Shown one piece after another: positions 37,401 to 44,604 of a DNA stretch of 64,000 nt (positions are counted from its first letter, which is position 1; every line of letters begins with the position of its first letter). The DNA comes from Flavobacterium sp. SUN046 (GTDB lineage Bacteria; Bacteroidota; Bacteroidia; Flavobacteriales; Flavobacteriaceae): positions 221,097 through 285,096 of the forward strand of contig NZ_JAPQNT010000004.1 of NCBI RefSeq assembly GCF_028867965.1, given 5' to 3'. The position numbers were made by a program, and so were the translations under genes. Under the pieces are notes generated by a model that did not search any database, was not told the origin of the DNA, and was given only the letters and a program-made list of their open reading frames with translations.

Positions 37401-38945
37401 ATGGAAAATCTCAAGAACATTAATCCAATAAAAGTAGATAAAACTACAATAATTAATCTCGAAAAAGGTAAGTTACCGCCACAAGCACTCGACCTTGAGG
37501 AAGCGGTGCTTGGTGCAATGATGATTGATAAAAAAGGCGTTGATGAGGTTATTGATATTCTGCAACCAGATGCATTTTACAAGGATGCACACAAACATAT
37601 TTTTGAAGCAATTTTTCAGTTATTCACAGATTCTCAACCTATTGACTTATTAACAGTTTCTTCTCAATTAAAAAAGAATGCTAAGCTAGATTTGGCTGGT
37701 GGTGATTTTTATTTAATTCAGCTTACTCAAAAGATATCTTCTTCGGCACATATTGAGTTTCACTCACGCATAATTTTACAGAAATTCATACAGAGAAGTT
37801 TGATACGAATATCTTCAGAAATTATCGAAGAATCTTATGATGAGACCACTGACGTATTTGATTTATTAGACAAAGCCGAGTCAAAATTATATGAAGTTAC
37901 TCAAGGTAATATCAAACGAAGTTCTGAAACAGCGCAAAGTTTAGTTATTCAAGCCAAAAAAAGAATCGAAGAAATTGCTGGTAAAGAAGGTTTAAGCGGA
38001 ATCGCAACAGGTTTTCATAATTTAGATAAAATAACTTCGGGTTGGCAACCGTCTGATCTAGTGATTATTGCAGCTAGGCCCGGAATGGGAAAAACAGCAT
38101 TCGTACTTTCAATGGCGAGAAATGTAGCTATCGATTTTGGTCATCCAGTTGCATTATTTTCTCTTGAAATGTCATCAGTTCAGTTAATTACGCGTTTGAT
38201 TTCATCCGAAACTGGTTTGTCATCTGAAAAACTTCGTACCGGAAAATTAGAAAAACATGAATGGGAACAGTTATCAGTAAAAGTAAAAGATTTAGAAAAA
38301 GCACCTTTATTTATAGACGATTCGCCTTCACTTTCAATATTTGATTTACGTGCTAAAGCCAGAAGGTTAGCATCGCAACACGGAATTAAATTGATAATTG
38401 TAGATTATCTTCAATTAATGACTGCCGGAGGAAACGGAAAAGGTGGCGGTAATCGTGAACAAGAAATATCAACAATTTCAAGAAATTTAAAAGCTTTAGC
38501 CAAAGAATTAGAAGTTCCAGTTATTGCACTTTCGCAATTATCACGTGCCGTGGAAACTCGTGGTTCAAGCAAGCGTCCGTTATTATCTGACTTACGTGAA
38601 TCGGGTGCCATTGAGCAAGATGCCGATATTGTTTCGTTTATTTATCGTCCAGAATATTACAAAATTGAAGAATGGGACGATGATGATCAATCGCCAACTG
38701 CTGGTCAAGCCGAATTTATAATTGCTAAACACCGAAATGGTTCGTTAGAAAATGTAAGGTTAAAATTTATCGGAAATCTAGGTAAATTTGATAATCTTGA
38801 AGAATATGGTGGCGGATTTGACGATTTACCATCCAAAATGAACCACGATGATAATCCGTTTATGACTAAGAATTTACCATCTGCCAATGAAGCTTTTGGT
38901 AGTAATGCCAATACGTTCGACGACGATAGTGATGTTCCTTTTTAA
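37401..38945 (+). CDS. dnaB: Replicative DNA helicase DnaB
   Basis: Hexameric 5'-3' helicase unwinding DNA at the replication fork. 514 residues: N-terminal domain (LPPQALDLEEAVLGAMMID, about 25-140), linker, then RecA-like domain with Walker A ARPGMGKTAF (about 226-235), Walker B LIIVDYLQLM, and the arginine/sensor segment SDLRESGAIEQDADIVSFIYRPEYY. No intein is present in the P-loop, where DnaB inteins often insert. A short acidic C-terminal tail ends DDDSDVPF, a possible SSB-like interaction tip. A terminator follows. Confidence 0.97.
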   Translation: MENLKNINPIKVDKTTIINLEKGKLPPQALDLEEAVLGAMMIDKKGVDEVIDILQPDAFYKDAHKHIFEAIFQLFTDSQPIDLLTVSSQLKKNAKLDLAGGDFYLIQLTQKISSSAHIEFHSRIILQKFIQRSLIRISSEIIEESYDETTDVFDLLDKAESKLYEVTQGNIKRSSETAQSLVIQAKKRIEEIAGKEGLSGIATGFHNLDKITSGWQPSDLVIIAARPGMGKTAFVLSMARNVAIDFGHPVALFSLEMSSVQLITRLISSETGLSSEKLRTGKLEKHEWEQLSVKVKDLEKAPLFIDDSPSLSIFDLRAKARRLASQHGIKLIIVDYLQLMTAGGNGKGGGNREQEISTISRNLKALAKELEVPVIALSQLSRAVETRGSSKRPLLSDLRESGAIEQDADIVSFIYRPEYYKIEEWDDDDQSPTAGQAEFIIAKHRNGSLENVRLKFIGNLGKFDNLEEYGGGFDDLPSKMNHDDNPFMTKNLPSANEAFGSNANTFDDDSDVPF

Positions 38946-38950
38946 AATTT

Positions 38951-38977
38951 AATCCCGATATTTTCGGGATTTTTTTA
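38951..38977 (+). terminator. Terminator after dnaB
   Basis: AATCCCGA and TCGGGATT (8 pairs, 5-base loop) followed by seven T residues. Confidence 0.9.
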
Positions 38978-38990
38978 TGTTTTTTAAAAA

Positions 38991-39008
38991 ACACGTAGTT
39001 TTACGTGT
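38991..39008. promoter_or_regulatory. Palindromic operator candidate, copy 1
   Basis: ACACGTA-GTTT-TACGTGT, a perfect 7-4-7 inverted repeat. Its last 16 bases are identical to those at 42522-42537. It lies in front of the 57-codon ORF and the genes leading into the two-component system. A weak -7-like TATTTTTA is 21 bases downstream (39030-39037). The arrangement is what one expects for a dimeric LuxR/NarL-type regulator; that the regulator is the one encoded at 41067 is inference. Confidence 0.55.
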
Positions 39009-39081
39009 ATCCATTTAATTCATTTGATTTATTTTTACAGCATTTGATATTAAAAATCAACATTTGTAAAAGTCAATAATT

Positions 39082-39255
39082 ATGAGTTGTATTTCCATTC
39101 CAAAAACCGAAGTCAGTAATGCAATTGTCATTGCTTTTTTTGTGTTCGTTTCTATGTCAATTGTTATACTTATGATTTTTTCAAATACAAGAAAAAAAAT
39201 AATGTCAAATCATTCTAGTATAAAGAGAATTTCATCAATTATTGAAGTATTTTAA
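39082..39255 (+). CDS. 57-residue single-pass membrane protein
   Basis: An ORF beginning MSCISIPKTEVSN, with one hydrophobic helix (about 14-33, AIVIAFFVFVSMSIVILMIF) followed by a basic NTRKK stretch, so the N-terminus should face the periplasm. It lies downstream of the palindrome at 38991-39008 and 80 bases before the next gene. No homologue is known to me. Evidence is limited to an uninterrupted frame with a credible membrane protein pattern, so it may be spurious. Confidence 0.45.
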   Translation: MSCISIPKTEVSNAIVIAFFVFVSMSIVILMIFSNTRKKIMSNHSSIKRISSIIEVF

Positions 39256-39335
39256 AAATAAAAATTAAAATACAACTTCAAAAGTATCTTTTACAATTAA
39301 ATTATTAATTTTATAACTTAACTAACACTTTAACT

Positions 39336-39650
39336 ATGGCAACTAATCAAATTGATTTAAAAACCGCTCAAGAATGGGCAAATAATTGGAGAACTGAACA
39401 AAAAGATATTGTAAAAGGATATTTAATTCCTCAAGACGATATCATAACTTTATACAAACAAATTACAACTGGTGGCGGTCAAGACGTTAGAGGATATTTA
39501 GGAATTAAAGACGATGGAGAATACAAATTGATGTTTGTTCCAGTAGATTCAAAAGGAAAAGATATGATAGATTTGGGAATTTATGATATGACTACACCAT
39601 GCCCAGATTGTTGTGATATTGACAGTCCACTATATACACTAGAACCGTAG
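39336..39650 (+). CDS. Small soluble conserved protein of unknown function
   Basis: 104 residues (MATNQIDLKTAQEWAN...), no signal or membrane segment. It has a Gly-rich turn (TTGGGQDVRGYLG) and a terminal cysteine cluster TPCPDCCDID that could bind a metal. I recall similar short proteins in Bacteroidetes, mostly hypothetical. Its stop is directly followed by the start of the multi-TM gene (39651) with no gap, so these are co-translated, and with the kinase and regulator they form one plus-strand operon. Confidence 0.72.
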   Translation: MATNQIDLKTAQEWANNWRTEQKDIVKGYLIPQDDIITLYKQITTGGGQDVRGYLGIKDDGEYKLMFVPVDSKGKDMIDLGIYDMTTPCPDCCDIDSPLYTLEP

Positions 39651-40289
39651 ATGGAAAAATTATTTTCTAAATTAGCTGAAATTTTACTTTTAATAAACTG
39701 TGTACTTTATTTAAAAAGCTTTTCTAATTACGGAAAAGCTTTCAAATTAATTACTGCTTATATTGTACTCCACACTTTTGTTGAGTTTTCAATGTTTTTT
39801 TTAGGCTTGTTTAAAATAAAAAATTTATTTTTTTCACATCTTTATTTTATTGGACAATTTTTAATTTTGAGTTTTTTTTACAACACAATTTTAAAAGACA
39901 GCCTTCAAAAGAAGATTATCAAGTATTACATATTTTTTTGTTTAGGAGCACTCATAATTCAGTATTCTATTGAGCCAAGTTTGTTTTTTAGGTTTAATTT
40001 ATTCGAAATTTTTATTACATGTTTTCCATTAATCATCTATTCAGTTTTATATTTTTATCAAATGCTTAATGAAAAAAAAGTATTTTATTATATAAATACG
40101 GGTATGATAATTTATTTATTTGGTAGTACTATAATTTTTTTATCGGGTAATATAATAAACCTTTACAATACAAAATTTGCTAAAGGATGCTGGATTTTTA
40201 ACTCTTTATTGTATGTTTTATATCAGTTTTTAATATTTATCGAATGGAAGAAAAACTATTCTAAAAAAATAACAACAGATGAACTCTAA
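39651..40289 (+). CDS. Multi-pass membrane protein paired with sensor kinase
   Basis: 212 residues with about six or seven hydrophobic helices and almost no soluble part. It is a clear paralogue of the protein encoded at 43911-44552 (213 residues): shared features include SH-x-YFI-x-QF, FN-x3-EI, IIY-x4-FY, IFLSGN and W-x-FNSL-x-Y-x2-YQ-x-L-x-F-x-EW, without large gaps. The gene overlaps the kinase start by 11 bases. The small kinase has only one membrane helix, so this protein is a good candidate for its membrane sensor or partner; that is inference. Confidence 0.8.
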   Translation: MEKLFSKLAEILLLINCVLYLKSFSNYGKAFKLITAYIVLHTFVEFSMFFLGLFKIKNLFFSHLYFIGQFLILSFFYNTILKDSLQKKIIKYYIFFCLGALIIQYSIEPSLFFRFNLFEIFITCFPLIIYSVLYFYQMLNEKKVFYYINTGMIIYLFGSTIIFLSGNIINLYNTKFAKGCWIFNSLLYVLYQFLIFIEWKKNYSKKITTDEL

Positions 40290-41064
40290 TTTTGAAACCG
40301 AAATAAAAAGTTTAATATTTTATGTCTTTTCAGGCTTTCTTTTGATGGCAATTGTAATTGTTATTTTTTTTTATAAATCACGAAAAAAAATAATTGAGAA
40401 AGAATTAGAAAAAAAAGACTTAGAAATTAACCATCAAAAATTATTATTGCGAGCCGTAATTATTACTCAAGAAGAAGAGCGAAAAAGAATAGCTCAAGAT
40501 TTACATGACGATATTAGTTCTAAATTGAATATAGTTTCTTTGAACAGTCATTTATTGAAAACACCCAATTTATCAGAAAGTGAACTTCTAGAAATCACAG
40601 ATAATATTATTAATTTAACTACCAAAGCATTAGACAATTCAAGAGCTATTGCTCATGATTTATTACCTCCAGTTTTAGAAAAATTCGGACTAAATGCTGC
40701 TATTGAAGAGTTGTGTTTAGAATTTAATACAGCTAAATCTGTTCAAGTTAATTACAAAAGTAATATCGATTTTAAGAATTATCAAAGCGATAAAGAATTG
40801 CATATTTTTAGAATCCTTCAAGAGTTAATGAATAATTCCTTACGGCATGGAAAAGCAACCATTATAACTATTTTATTCGATAAAATTGACGAAACATTTG
40901 TATGTGAATATAAAGACAATGGAGTTGGATTTGATATCAATAATTTAGAAAATCAAAAAGGACTCGGAATGAAGAATATCGAAAGTAGAGTTAGTTTTAT
41001 AAATGGAACAATCGAGTTTTCTTCAGAAAAAAATAAAGGAATTACGGTAATAATTAATTTTTAA
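40279..41064 (+). CDS. Sensor histidine kinase, HisKA_3 (NarX/DesK-like) type
   Basis: 261 residues: one membrane helix (about 10-32), a short coiled linker, the HisKA_3 dimerisation domain with phospho-acceptor His in EEERKRIAQDLHDDISSKLN (about 70-90), and an HATPase_c domain with N-box LQELMNNSLRHGKA, G1 DNGVGFD and G2 KGLGMKNI. No periplasmic sensory domain, so signal input probably comes from the multi-TM protein encoded upstream (39651-40289, 11-base overlap). Phosphotransfer partner is the regulator encoded 2 bases downstream. Confidence 0.93.
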   Translation: MNSNFETEIKSLIFYVFSGFLLMAIVIVIFFYKSRKKIIEKELEKKDLEINHQKLLLRAVIITQEEERKRIAQDLHDDISSKLNIVSLNSHLLKTPNLSESELLEITDNIINLTTKALDNSRAIAHDLLPPVLEKFGLNAAIEELCLEFNTAKSVQVNYKSNIDFKNYQSDKELHIFRILQELMNNSLRHGKATIITILFDKIDETFVCEYKDNGVGFDINNLENQKGLGMKNIESRVSFINGTIEFSSEKNKGITVIINF

Positions 41065-41066
41065 TC

Positions 41067-41735
41067 ATGGATGTAATTAAAATTTTATTGGTAGATGATG
41101 AAATTCTATTTCGAAAAGGAATTTACTTTTTGCTTCAGCGTGAAGAAAATATAGAAATTATTCATGAAGCTTCTGATGGTGAAGAGTTATTAACTTTTTT
41201 AAATTCAAGTAACGAATTACCAGACATTATTTTGATGGATTTAAAAATGCCATTATTAAATGGTGTTGAAGCAACTAAAATAATTAGAAATGAATTTCCA
41301 AATATTAAAATAATTGCTTTAACAAGCTATAATACAGATACTTTTATTGCTAATATGATAAATGTTGGCGCTTCATCTTATTTAATTAAAAATGCAACTC
41401 CAACCGAGATGATTGCTACAATAAATGAAGTAGCCAAAAACGGATTTTATTATAATGATGCCATAATTAAAATAATAAATAGTGGTAGATCTTCGTCTAA
41501 TTCTAAATTCAAGAGTCAATTTGATAATGACTTTATGACCAGTAGAGAAAAAGAAGTTCTTAGTTTAATTTGCCAACAAAAAAGTACTAATGAAATAGGA
41601 GAAATTTTATTTTTAAGTCCAAGAACAGTTGAAGGTCACAGAAATAATTTATTATTGAAAACAGAATCTAAAAATATTGCAGGTTTAGTAGTATATGCTA
41701 TTCAAAATAAATTAGTTGAATTAGATAAAATCTAA
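41067..41735 (+). CDS. LuxR/NarL-family response regulator
   Basis: 222 residues. Receiver domain (1 to about 125): DD at 10-11, phospho-acceptor Asp58 in ILMDLKMPLLNG, Thr86 in ALTSYN and Lys108 in SYLIKNA. The C-terminal LuxR helix-turn-helix (about 155-220) has TSREKEVLSLICQQKSTNEI and LSPRTVEGHRNNLLLK. It forms a complete two-component pair with the kinase. Its 3' end faces the ribosome-inactivating-like gene, 3 bases away. The two palindromes at 38991 and 42520 are likely targets because they flank this operon and LuxR proteins bind such sites as dimers. Confidence 0.94.
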   Translation: MDVIKILLVDDEILFRKGIYFLLQREENIEIIHEASDGEELLTFLNSSNELPDIILMDLKMPLLNGVEATKIIRNEFPNIKIIALTSYNTDTFIANMINVGASSYLIKNATPTEMIATINEVAKNGFYYNDAIIKIINSGRSSSNSKFKSQFDNDFMTSREKEVLSLICQQKSTNEIGEILFLSPRTVEGHRNNLLLKTESKNIAGLVVYAIQNKLVELDKI

Positions 41736-41738
41736 AAT

Positions 41739-42320
41739 TTAACTAGCTATTGAGTGTCCGCCCCAACCAATAATCTCAAAAGAATTAGGTGTGAAATTAG
41801 AAGAATTTCCTAAAACACTATTTATTCCGTTGGCAACTGACGAAAAACGAACGGCTTCACTTGTAGCAATTATTAATCTTGTTAAGGCATCTAATTCTTG
41901 TTTTTGAATTTCTTTTGTTCCTTTAAATTGATTTAAAATAGTAATACTTTCCAATAAATTTGAATCTGTTATTATTGGCAAATTTAAAGGATATCCTAAA
42001 CTTTTGTACGATCCATTTATCGGAATTGTTGTTGCATTTTTAGAAAATTCTGAACACGGAAACGGATTAATGTCAAACACAAATTCTTCTCCAGTTGTAG
42101 TCTTAAAACCAAGAATATTTAATGAAGCATATTTTGGCGGACAATCACTGTTTTGTTCTAAAGCAAAATTCATATACAATTGAATTTCAATTCCTTTTGG
42201 ATGAGAAATAGAAATTGTATGGCATGTTGGCTTGTTACCATTTTTTTTTATGTAGTCTATAATTGTTTTCAAATTAGATAGATACACTGCACCGCTACTT
42301 AATGTCAATTGATAATTCAT
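41739..42320 (-). CDS. Ribosome-inactivating-protein-like (rRNA N-glycosylase fold) protein
   Basis: 193 residues resembling the catalytic chain of ribosome-inactivating proteins (ricin A, Shiga A1), which remove one adenine from the sarcin-ricin loop of large-subunit rRNA. Seen: the core helix with SEAVRF (E155, R158), matching the family pattern E-A-x-R-F; Y105 in NGSYKSL where the second active-site Tyr sits; and W186 in IIGWGGHSIA where the conserved Trp follows. The N-terminal LSSGAVYLSNLKTIIDYI also parallels ricin TTAGATVQSYTNFIRAV. The first active-site Tyr appears to be N68. Shorter than ricin A (about 265). No signal peptide, and no upstream start extends it. Activity is not proven; it could be an inactive relative. 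Confidence 0.78.
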   Translation of the reverse strand: MNYQLTLSSGAVYLSNLKTIIDYIKKNGNKPTCHTISISHPKGIEIQLYMNFALEQNSDCPPKYASLNILGFKTTTGEEFVFDINPFPCSEFSKNATTIPINGSYKSLGYPLNLPIITDSNLLESITILNQFKGTKEIQKQELDALTRLIIATSEAVRFSSVANGINSVLGNSSNFTPNSFEIIGWGGHSIAS

Positions 42321-42331
42321 GGATTTTTTTA

Positions 42332-42466
42332 TTAACTTAAAATAAATTTGATAGATAAAAATAGATAAATCATAAACATTATTAAAAATAATGACACACC
42401 TATTTTTTTAAATAAATTTAAGTTTTTAAATAATTTGCCCATTGCTATGTCAGTATTTGAATTCAT
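42332..42466 (-). CDS. 44-residue membrane peptide upstream of the RIP-like gene
   Basis: A short ORF (MNSNTDIAMGKLFKNL...) on the same strand as the RIP-like gene, ending 11 bases before its start. It has one hydrophobic helix (about 22-43, IGVSLFLIMFMIYLFLSIKFIL) preceded by basic residues. A perfect minus-strand -7 element (TAATTTTG) lies 24 bases upstream. The position suggests a two-gene unit and a role in membrane association, immunity or translation coupling, but the ORF is short enough to be chance in such AT-rich DNA. Confidence 0.42.
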   Translation of the reverse strand: MNSNTDIAMGKLFKNLNLFKKIGVSLFLIMFMIYLFLSIKFILS

Positions 42467-42490
42467 TAGATAGTCTTTTTATTATTAATT

Positions 42491-42498
42491 CAAAATTA
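42491..42498 (-). promoter_or_regulatory. Promoter -7 element of the RIP-like operon
   Basis: On the minus strand this reads TAATTTTG, an exact TAnnTTTG. No TTG is found at the usual -33 distance; instead the palindrome at 42520-42537 lies about 21 bases upstream, as if an activator replaced the -33 contact. Confidence 0.55.
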
Positions 42499-42519
42499 GA
42501 CACAAAATTTCATTCCCAT

Positions 42520-42537
42520 ATACGTAGTTTTACGTGT
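42520..42537. promoter_or_regulatory. Palindromic operator candidate, copy 2
   Basis: ATACGTA-GTTT-TACGTGT; 16 bases (42522-42537) are identical to the copy at 38993-39008, and the arms are inverted with one mismatch. It lies between the divergent -7 elements at 42491-42498 (minus) and 42575-42582 (plus), so one site could serve both the RIP-like operon and the exported-protein gene at 42632. Confidence 0.6.
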
Positions 42538-42574
42538 TTTTAGTTTTAGTATAAACTTTTTTTTAACAAAAAAT

Positions 42575-42582
42575 TATCTTTG
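42575..42582 (+). promoter_or_regulatory. Promoter -7 element of the gene at 42632
   Basis: TATCTTTG, an exact TAnnTTTG, 49 bases before the start codon. No good -33 TTG is present; the palindrome ends 37 bases upstream. Confidence 0.55.
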
Positions 42583-42631
42583 ATAATTGCTATTAAAAAC
42601 ACTATCTTCGGTTTAAATATATTTATTCATA

Positions 42632-43897
42632 ATGAGAGCAATTAAATTGGTTTCTGTTTTTTTATTTTTGATTTGTGTAGCACAGGTTCGAGCTAATTTT
42701 ATTCTGTTACCAATGGATGAAACTTCACAAAAAAATCATCTTAAAGCCTACGGAATAACCTATTGGGCGCTTGATAAACATTACAAAGCTAGTTGGTTGT
42801 TAAACTATCGTGGCGGTTCTTTTTTATTGCCAGATGTAGCCGAAATTAGAAAAGAATGTCAAATTCGAGGTGTAAGTTTTGAGATACTTTCTGATTCTGA
42901 GGAAGAATCTATTTTGGCTGATATTTCGAGTCCGTCACAAAATATGGAAGCTGTTGTTCTTGAAAAGGCACCTAAAGTTGCCGTTTATACACCTAAAGGT
43001 AAACAACCTTGGGACGATGCAGTAACAATGGTTTTAACTTATGCAGAAATTCCTTTTACACCAATATATGATGAAGAAGTCTTGAGTGATCAATTATTAT
43101 TATACGATTGGCTGCACTTGCATCACGAGGATTTTACTGGTCAATATGGTAAATTTTATGGAGCTTATAGAAATGCACCTTGGTATATTGATCAAAAAAA
43201 GGAAGCAGAAGCTTTGGCTACTAAGTTAGGATATGCAAAAGTTTCTGAAGAGAAATTAGCTGTTGCCAAAAAGATTAGAGATTTTGTAATTGGAGGCGGA
43301 TTTATGTTTGCAATGTGCTCAGCAACAGATAGTTTTGATATTGCACTTTCAGCCGATGGAGTTGATATTTGTGAACCAATGTTTGATGGTGATGATAGTG
43401 ATCCCAATTATCAAGCGAGTATTGATTATACCAAAACTTTTGCGTTTAAAAATTTTATATTAGAACGAAGACCTGATAGATACGAGTTTTCTGATATTGA
43501 TATGACTGAAAAACGAAAAATTCCAATGGAAAAAGATTATTTTACCTTAATGGATTTCTCTGCAAAATGGGATGTTATTCCTAGTATGTTATGTCAAAAT
43601 CACACGTCTTTAGTAAAAGGTTTTATGGGACAAACAACCTCATTTGATAGAGATTTAATAAAATCTAATGTATTGGTTCTGGGTGAATGTCAGTTAAATG
43701 GTGAAGCACGATACATTCACGGACAAAAAGGAAAAGGATTTTTCACCTATTATGGCGGTCATGATCCCGAAGATTATCAGCATAGAGTAGGTGATGCACC
43801 AACAGTTTTAGATTTACATCCAAATTCTCCGGGTTTTAGATTGATACTAAACAATGTTTTATTTCCTGCAGCAAGAAAGAAAAAACAAAAAACTTAA
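42632..43897 (+). CDS. Exported protein of a Bacteroidetes family often labelled asparagine synthetase B
   Basis: 421 residues with a signal peptide (MRAIKLVSVFLFLICVAQVRA). I recognise the sequence (FILLPMDETSQKNHLKAYGITYW, LNYRGGSFLLPD, YDWLHLHHEDFTGQYGKFY, YYGGHDPEDYQH) as a conserved Flavobacterium protein that databases frequently call asparagine synthetase B. I see neither the N-terminal Cys amidotransferase nor the PP-loop of that enzyme, so the label is unsupported. The GGGFMFAMCSATDSFD region resembles the nucleophile-elbow area of class I amidotransferase-like folds. Likely periplasmic; the substrate is unknown. It is divergent from the RIP-like operon. Confidence 0.8.
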   Translation: MRAIKLVSVFLFLICVAQVRANFILLPMDETSQKNHLKAYGITYWALDKHYKASWLLNYRGGSFLLPDVAEIRKECQIRGVSFEILSDSEEESILADISSPSQNMEAVVLEKAPKVAVYTPKGKQPWDDAVTMVLTYAEIPFTPIYDEEVLSDQLLLYDWLHLHHEDFTGQYGKFYGAYRNAPWYIDQKKEAEALATKLGYAKVSEEKLAVAKKIRDFVIGGGFMFAMCSATDSFDIALSADGVDICEPMFDGDDSDPNYQASIDYTKTFAFKNFILERRPDRYEFSDIDMTEKRKIPMEKDYFTLMDFSAKWDVIPSMLCQNHTSLVKGFMGQTTSFDRDLIKSNVLVLGECQLNGEARYIHGQKGKGFFTYYGGHDPEDYQHRVGDAPTVLDLHPNSPGFRLILNNVLFPAARKKKQKT

Positions 43898-43910
43898 TTT
43901 TTCAAATCTC

Positions 43911-44552
43911 ATGCTTATCTCTTTTTTAATTAGTATTGTTGGATTATTATTTTTATTAATAAATGCTATTCTTTTTATTAAAACAAGAAAGGAAAAAGAT
44001 AAACCCTATCAGTATTTAACCTTTTATTTATCTATTTTATTTGTCATAGAATTGGCTTGCAATATTATCGGAATTACTAAACCAAATTCTAATTTTTTTC
44101 TATCTCACTATTATTTCATCCTTCAATTTAGTGTACTTAGTTTGTTTTTCTACAAAATGTTTGATAAAAAAATAATTAAGCAATTTATTGTTTTTAATTT
44201 TTTTGCAATAGTAGTTGTTCTTGGTTTTCAATATTATACAACACCTGAATTGTATTGGAATTTCAATATTTTAGAAATTGGTTTAACATCATCAGTACTT
44301 ATTATTTATTGTTTAATTCATTTTTATGAACATCTTAAAACAACTTATAAGTATTTCTTTTTTTGTTTTGGATTGACTTTTTATCTAACAAGTAGCATGT
44401 TGATTTTTCTTTCAGGTAACACAACTTTAGTTTTTTTTACCGAACCTTTTTATATGGATATTTGGGTTTTCAATTCACTCTTTTACATATTTTATCAATA
44501 TTTAGTTTTTAAAGAATGGAGGTTTTTAAATAACAAAGTCGTTATTGAATAA
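43911..44552 (+). CDS. Multi-pass membrane protein, paralogue of the one at 39651
   Basis: 213 residues, six or seven hydrophobic helices. Aligns end to end with the 212-residue protein encoded at 39651-40289 (see SHYYFILQF, FNILEIG, IFLSGN, WVFNSLFYIFYQYLVFKEW). An ATG at 43854, inside the upstream gene, is in frame, but the start at 43911 makes the N-terminus match the paralogue (LLFLLINAILFIK with LLLINCVLYLK), so I prefer it. No kinase follows here; a terminator hairpin does. It may be a second sensor-like partner for the same kinase. Confidence 0.78.
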   Translation: MLISFLISIVGLLFLLINAILFIKTRKEKDKPYQYLTFYLSILFVIELACNIIGITKPNSNFFLSHYYFILQFSVLSLFFYKMFDKKIIKQFIVFNFFAIVVVLGFQYYTTPELYWNFNILEIGLTSSVLIIYCLIHFYEHLKTTYKYFFFCFGLTFYLTSSMLIFLSGNTTLVFFTEPFYMDIWVFNSLFYIFYQYLVFKEWRFLNNKVVIE

Positions 44553-44554
44553 AA

Positions 44555-44588
44555 AAAACTCCAAATTTCAGTTTGAATTTGGAGTTTT
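44555..44588. terminator. Bidirectional terminator
   Basis: AAAACTCCAAATT and AATTTGGAGTTTT form a 13-base-pair stem with an 8-base loop between convergent genes, with A-run and T-rich flanks. Confidence 0.9.
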
Positions 44589-44604
44589 AATTTTTTTGAA
44601 ATTT

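Noticed and set aside
41739..42320. RIP-like gene as part of a polymorphic toxin, phage or T6SS effector
   Set aside because: No Rhs, VgrG, PAAR, phage or transposase gene lies nearby, and the gene is a single-domain frame without a trafficking domain.
43854..43910. Earlier start of the second multi-TM protein, overlapping the upstream gene
   Set aside because: Alignment with the 39651 paralogue starts at the ATG at 43911, and lengths then agree (213 and 212).
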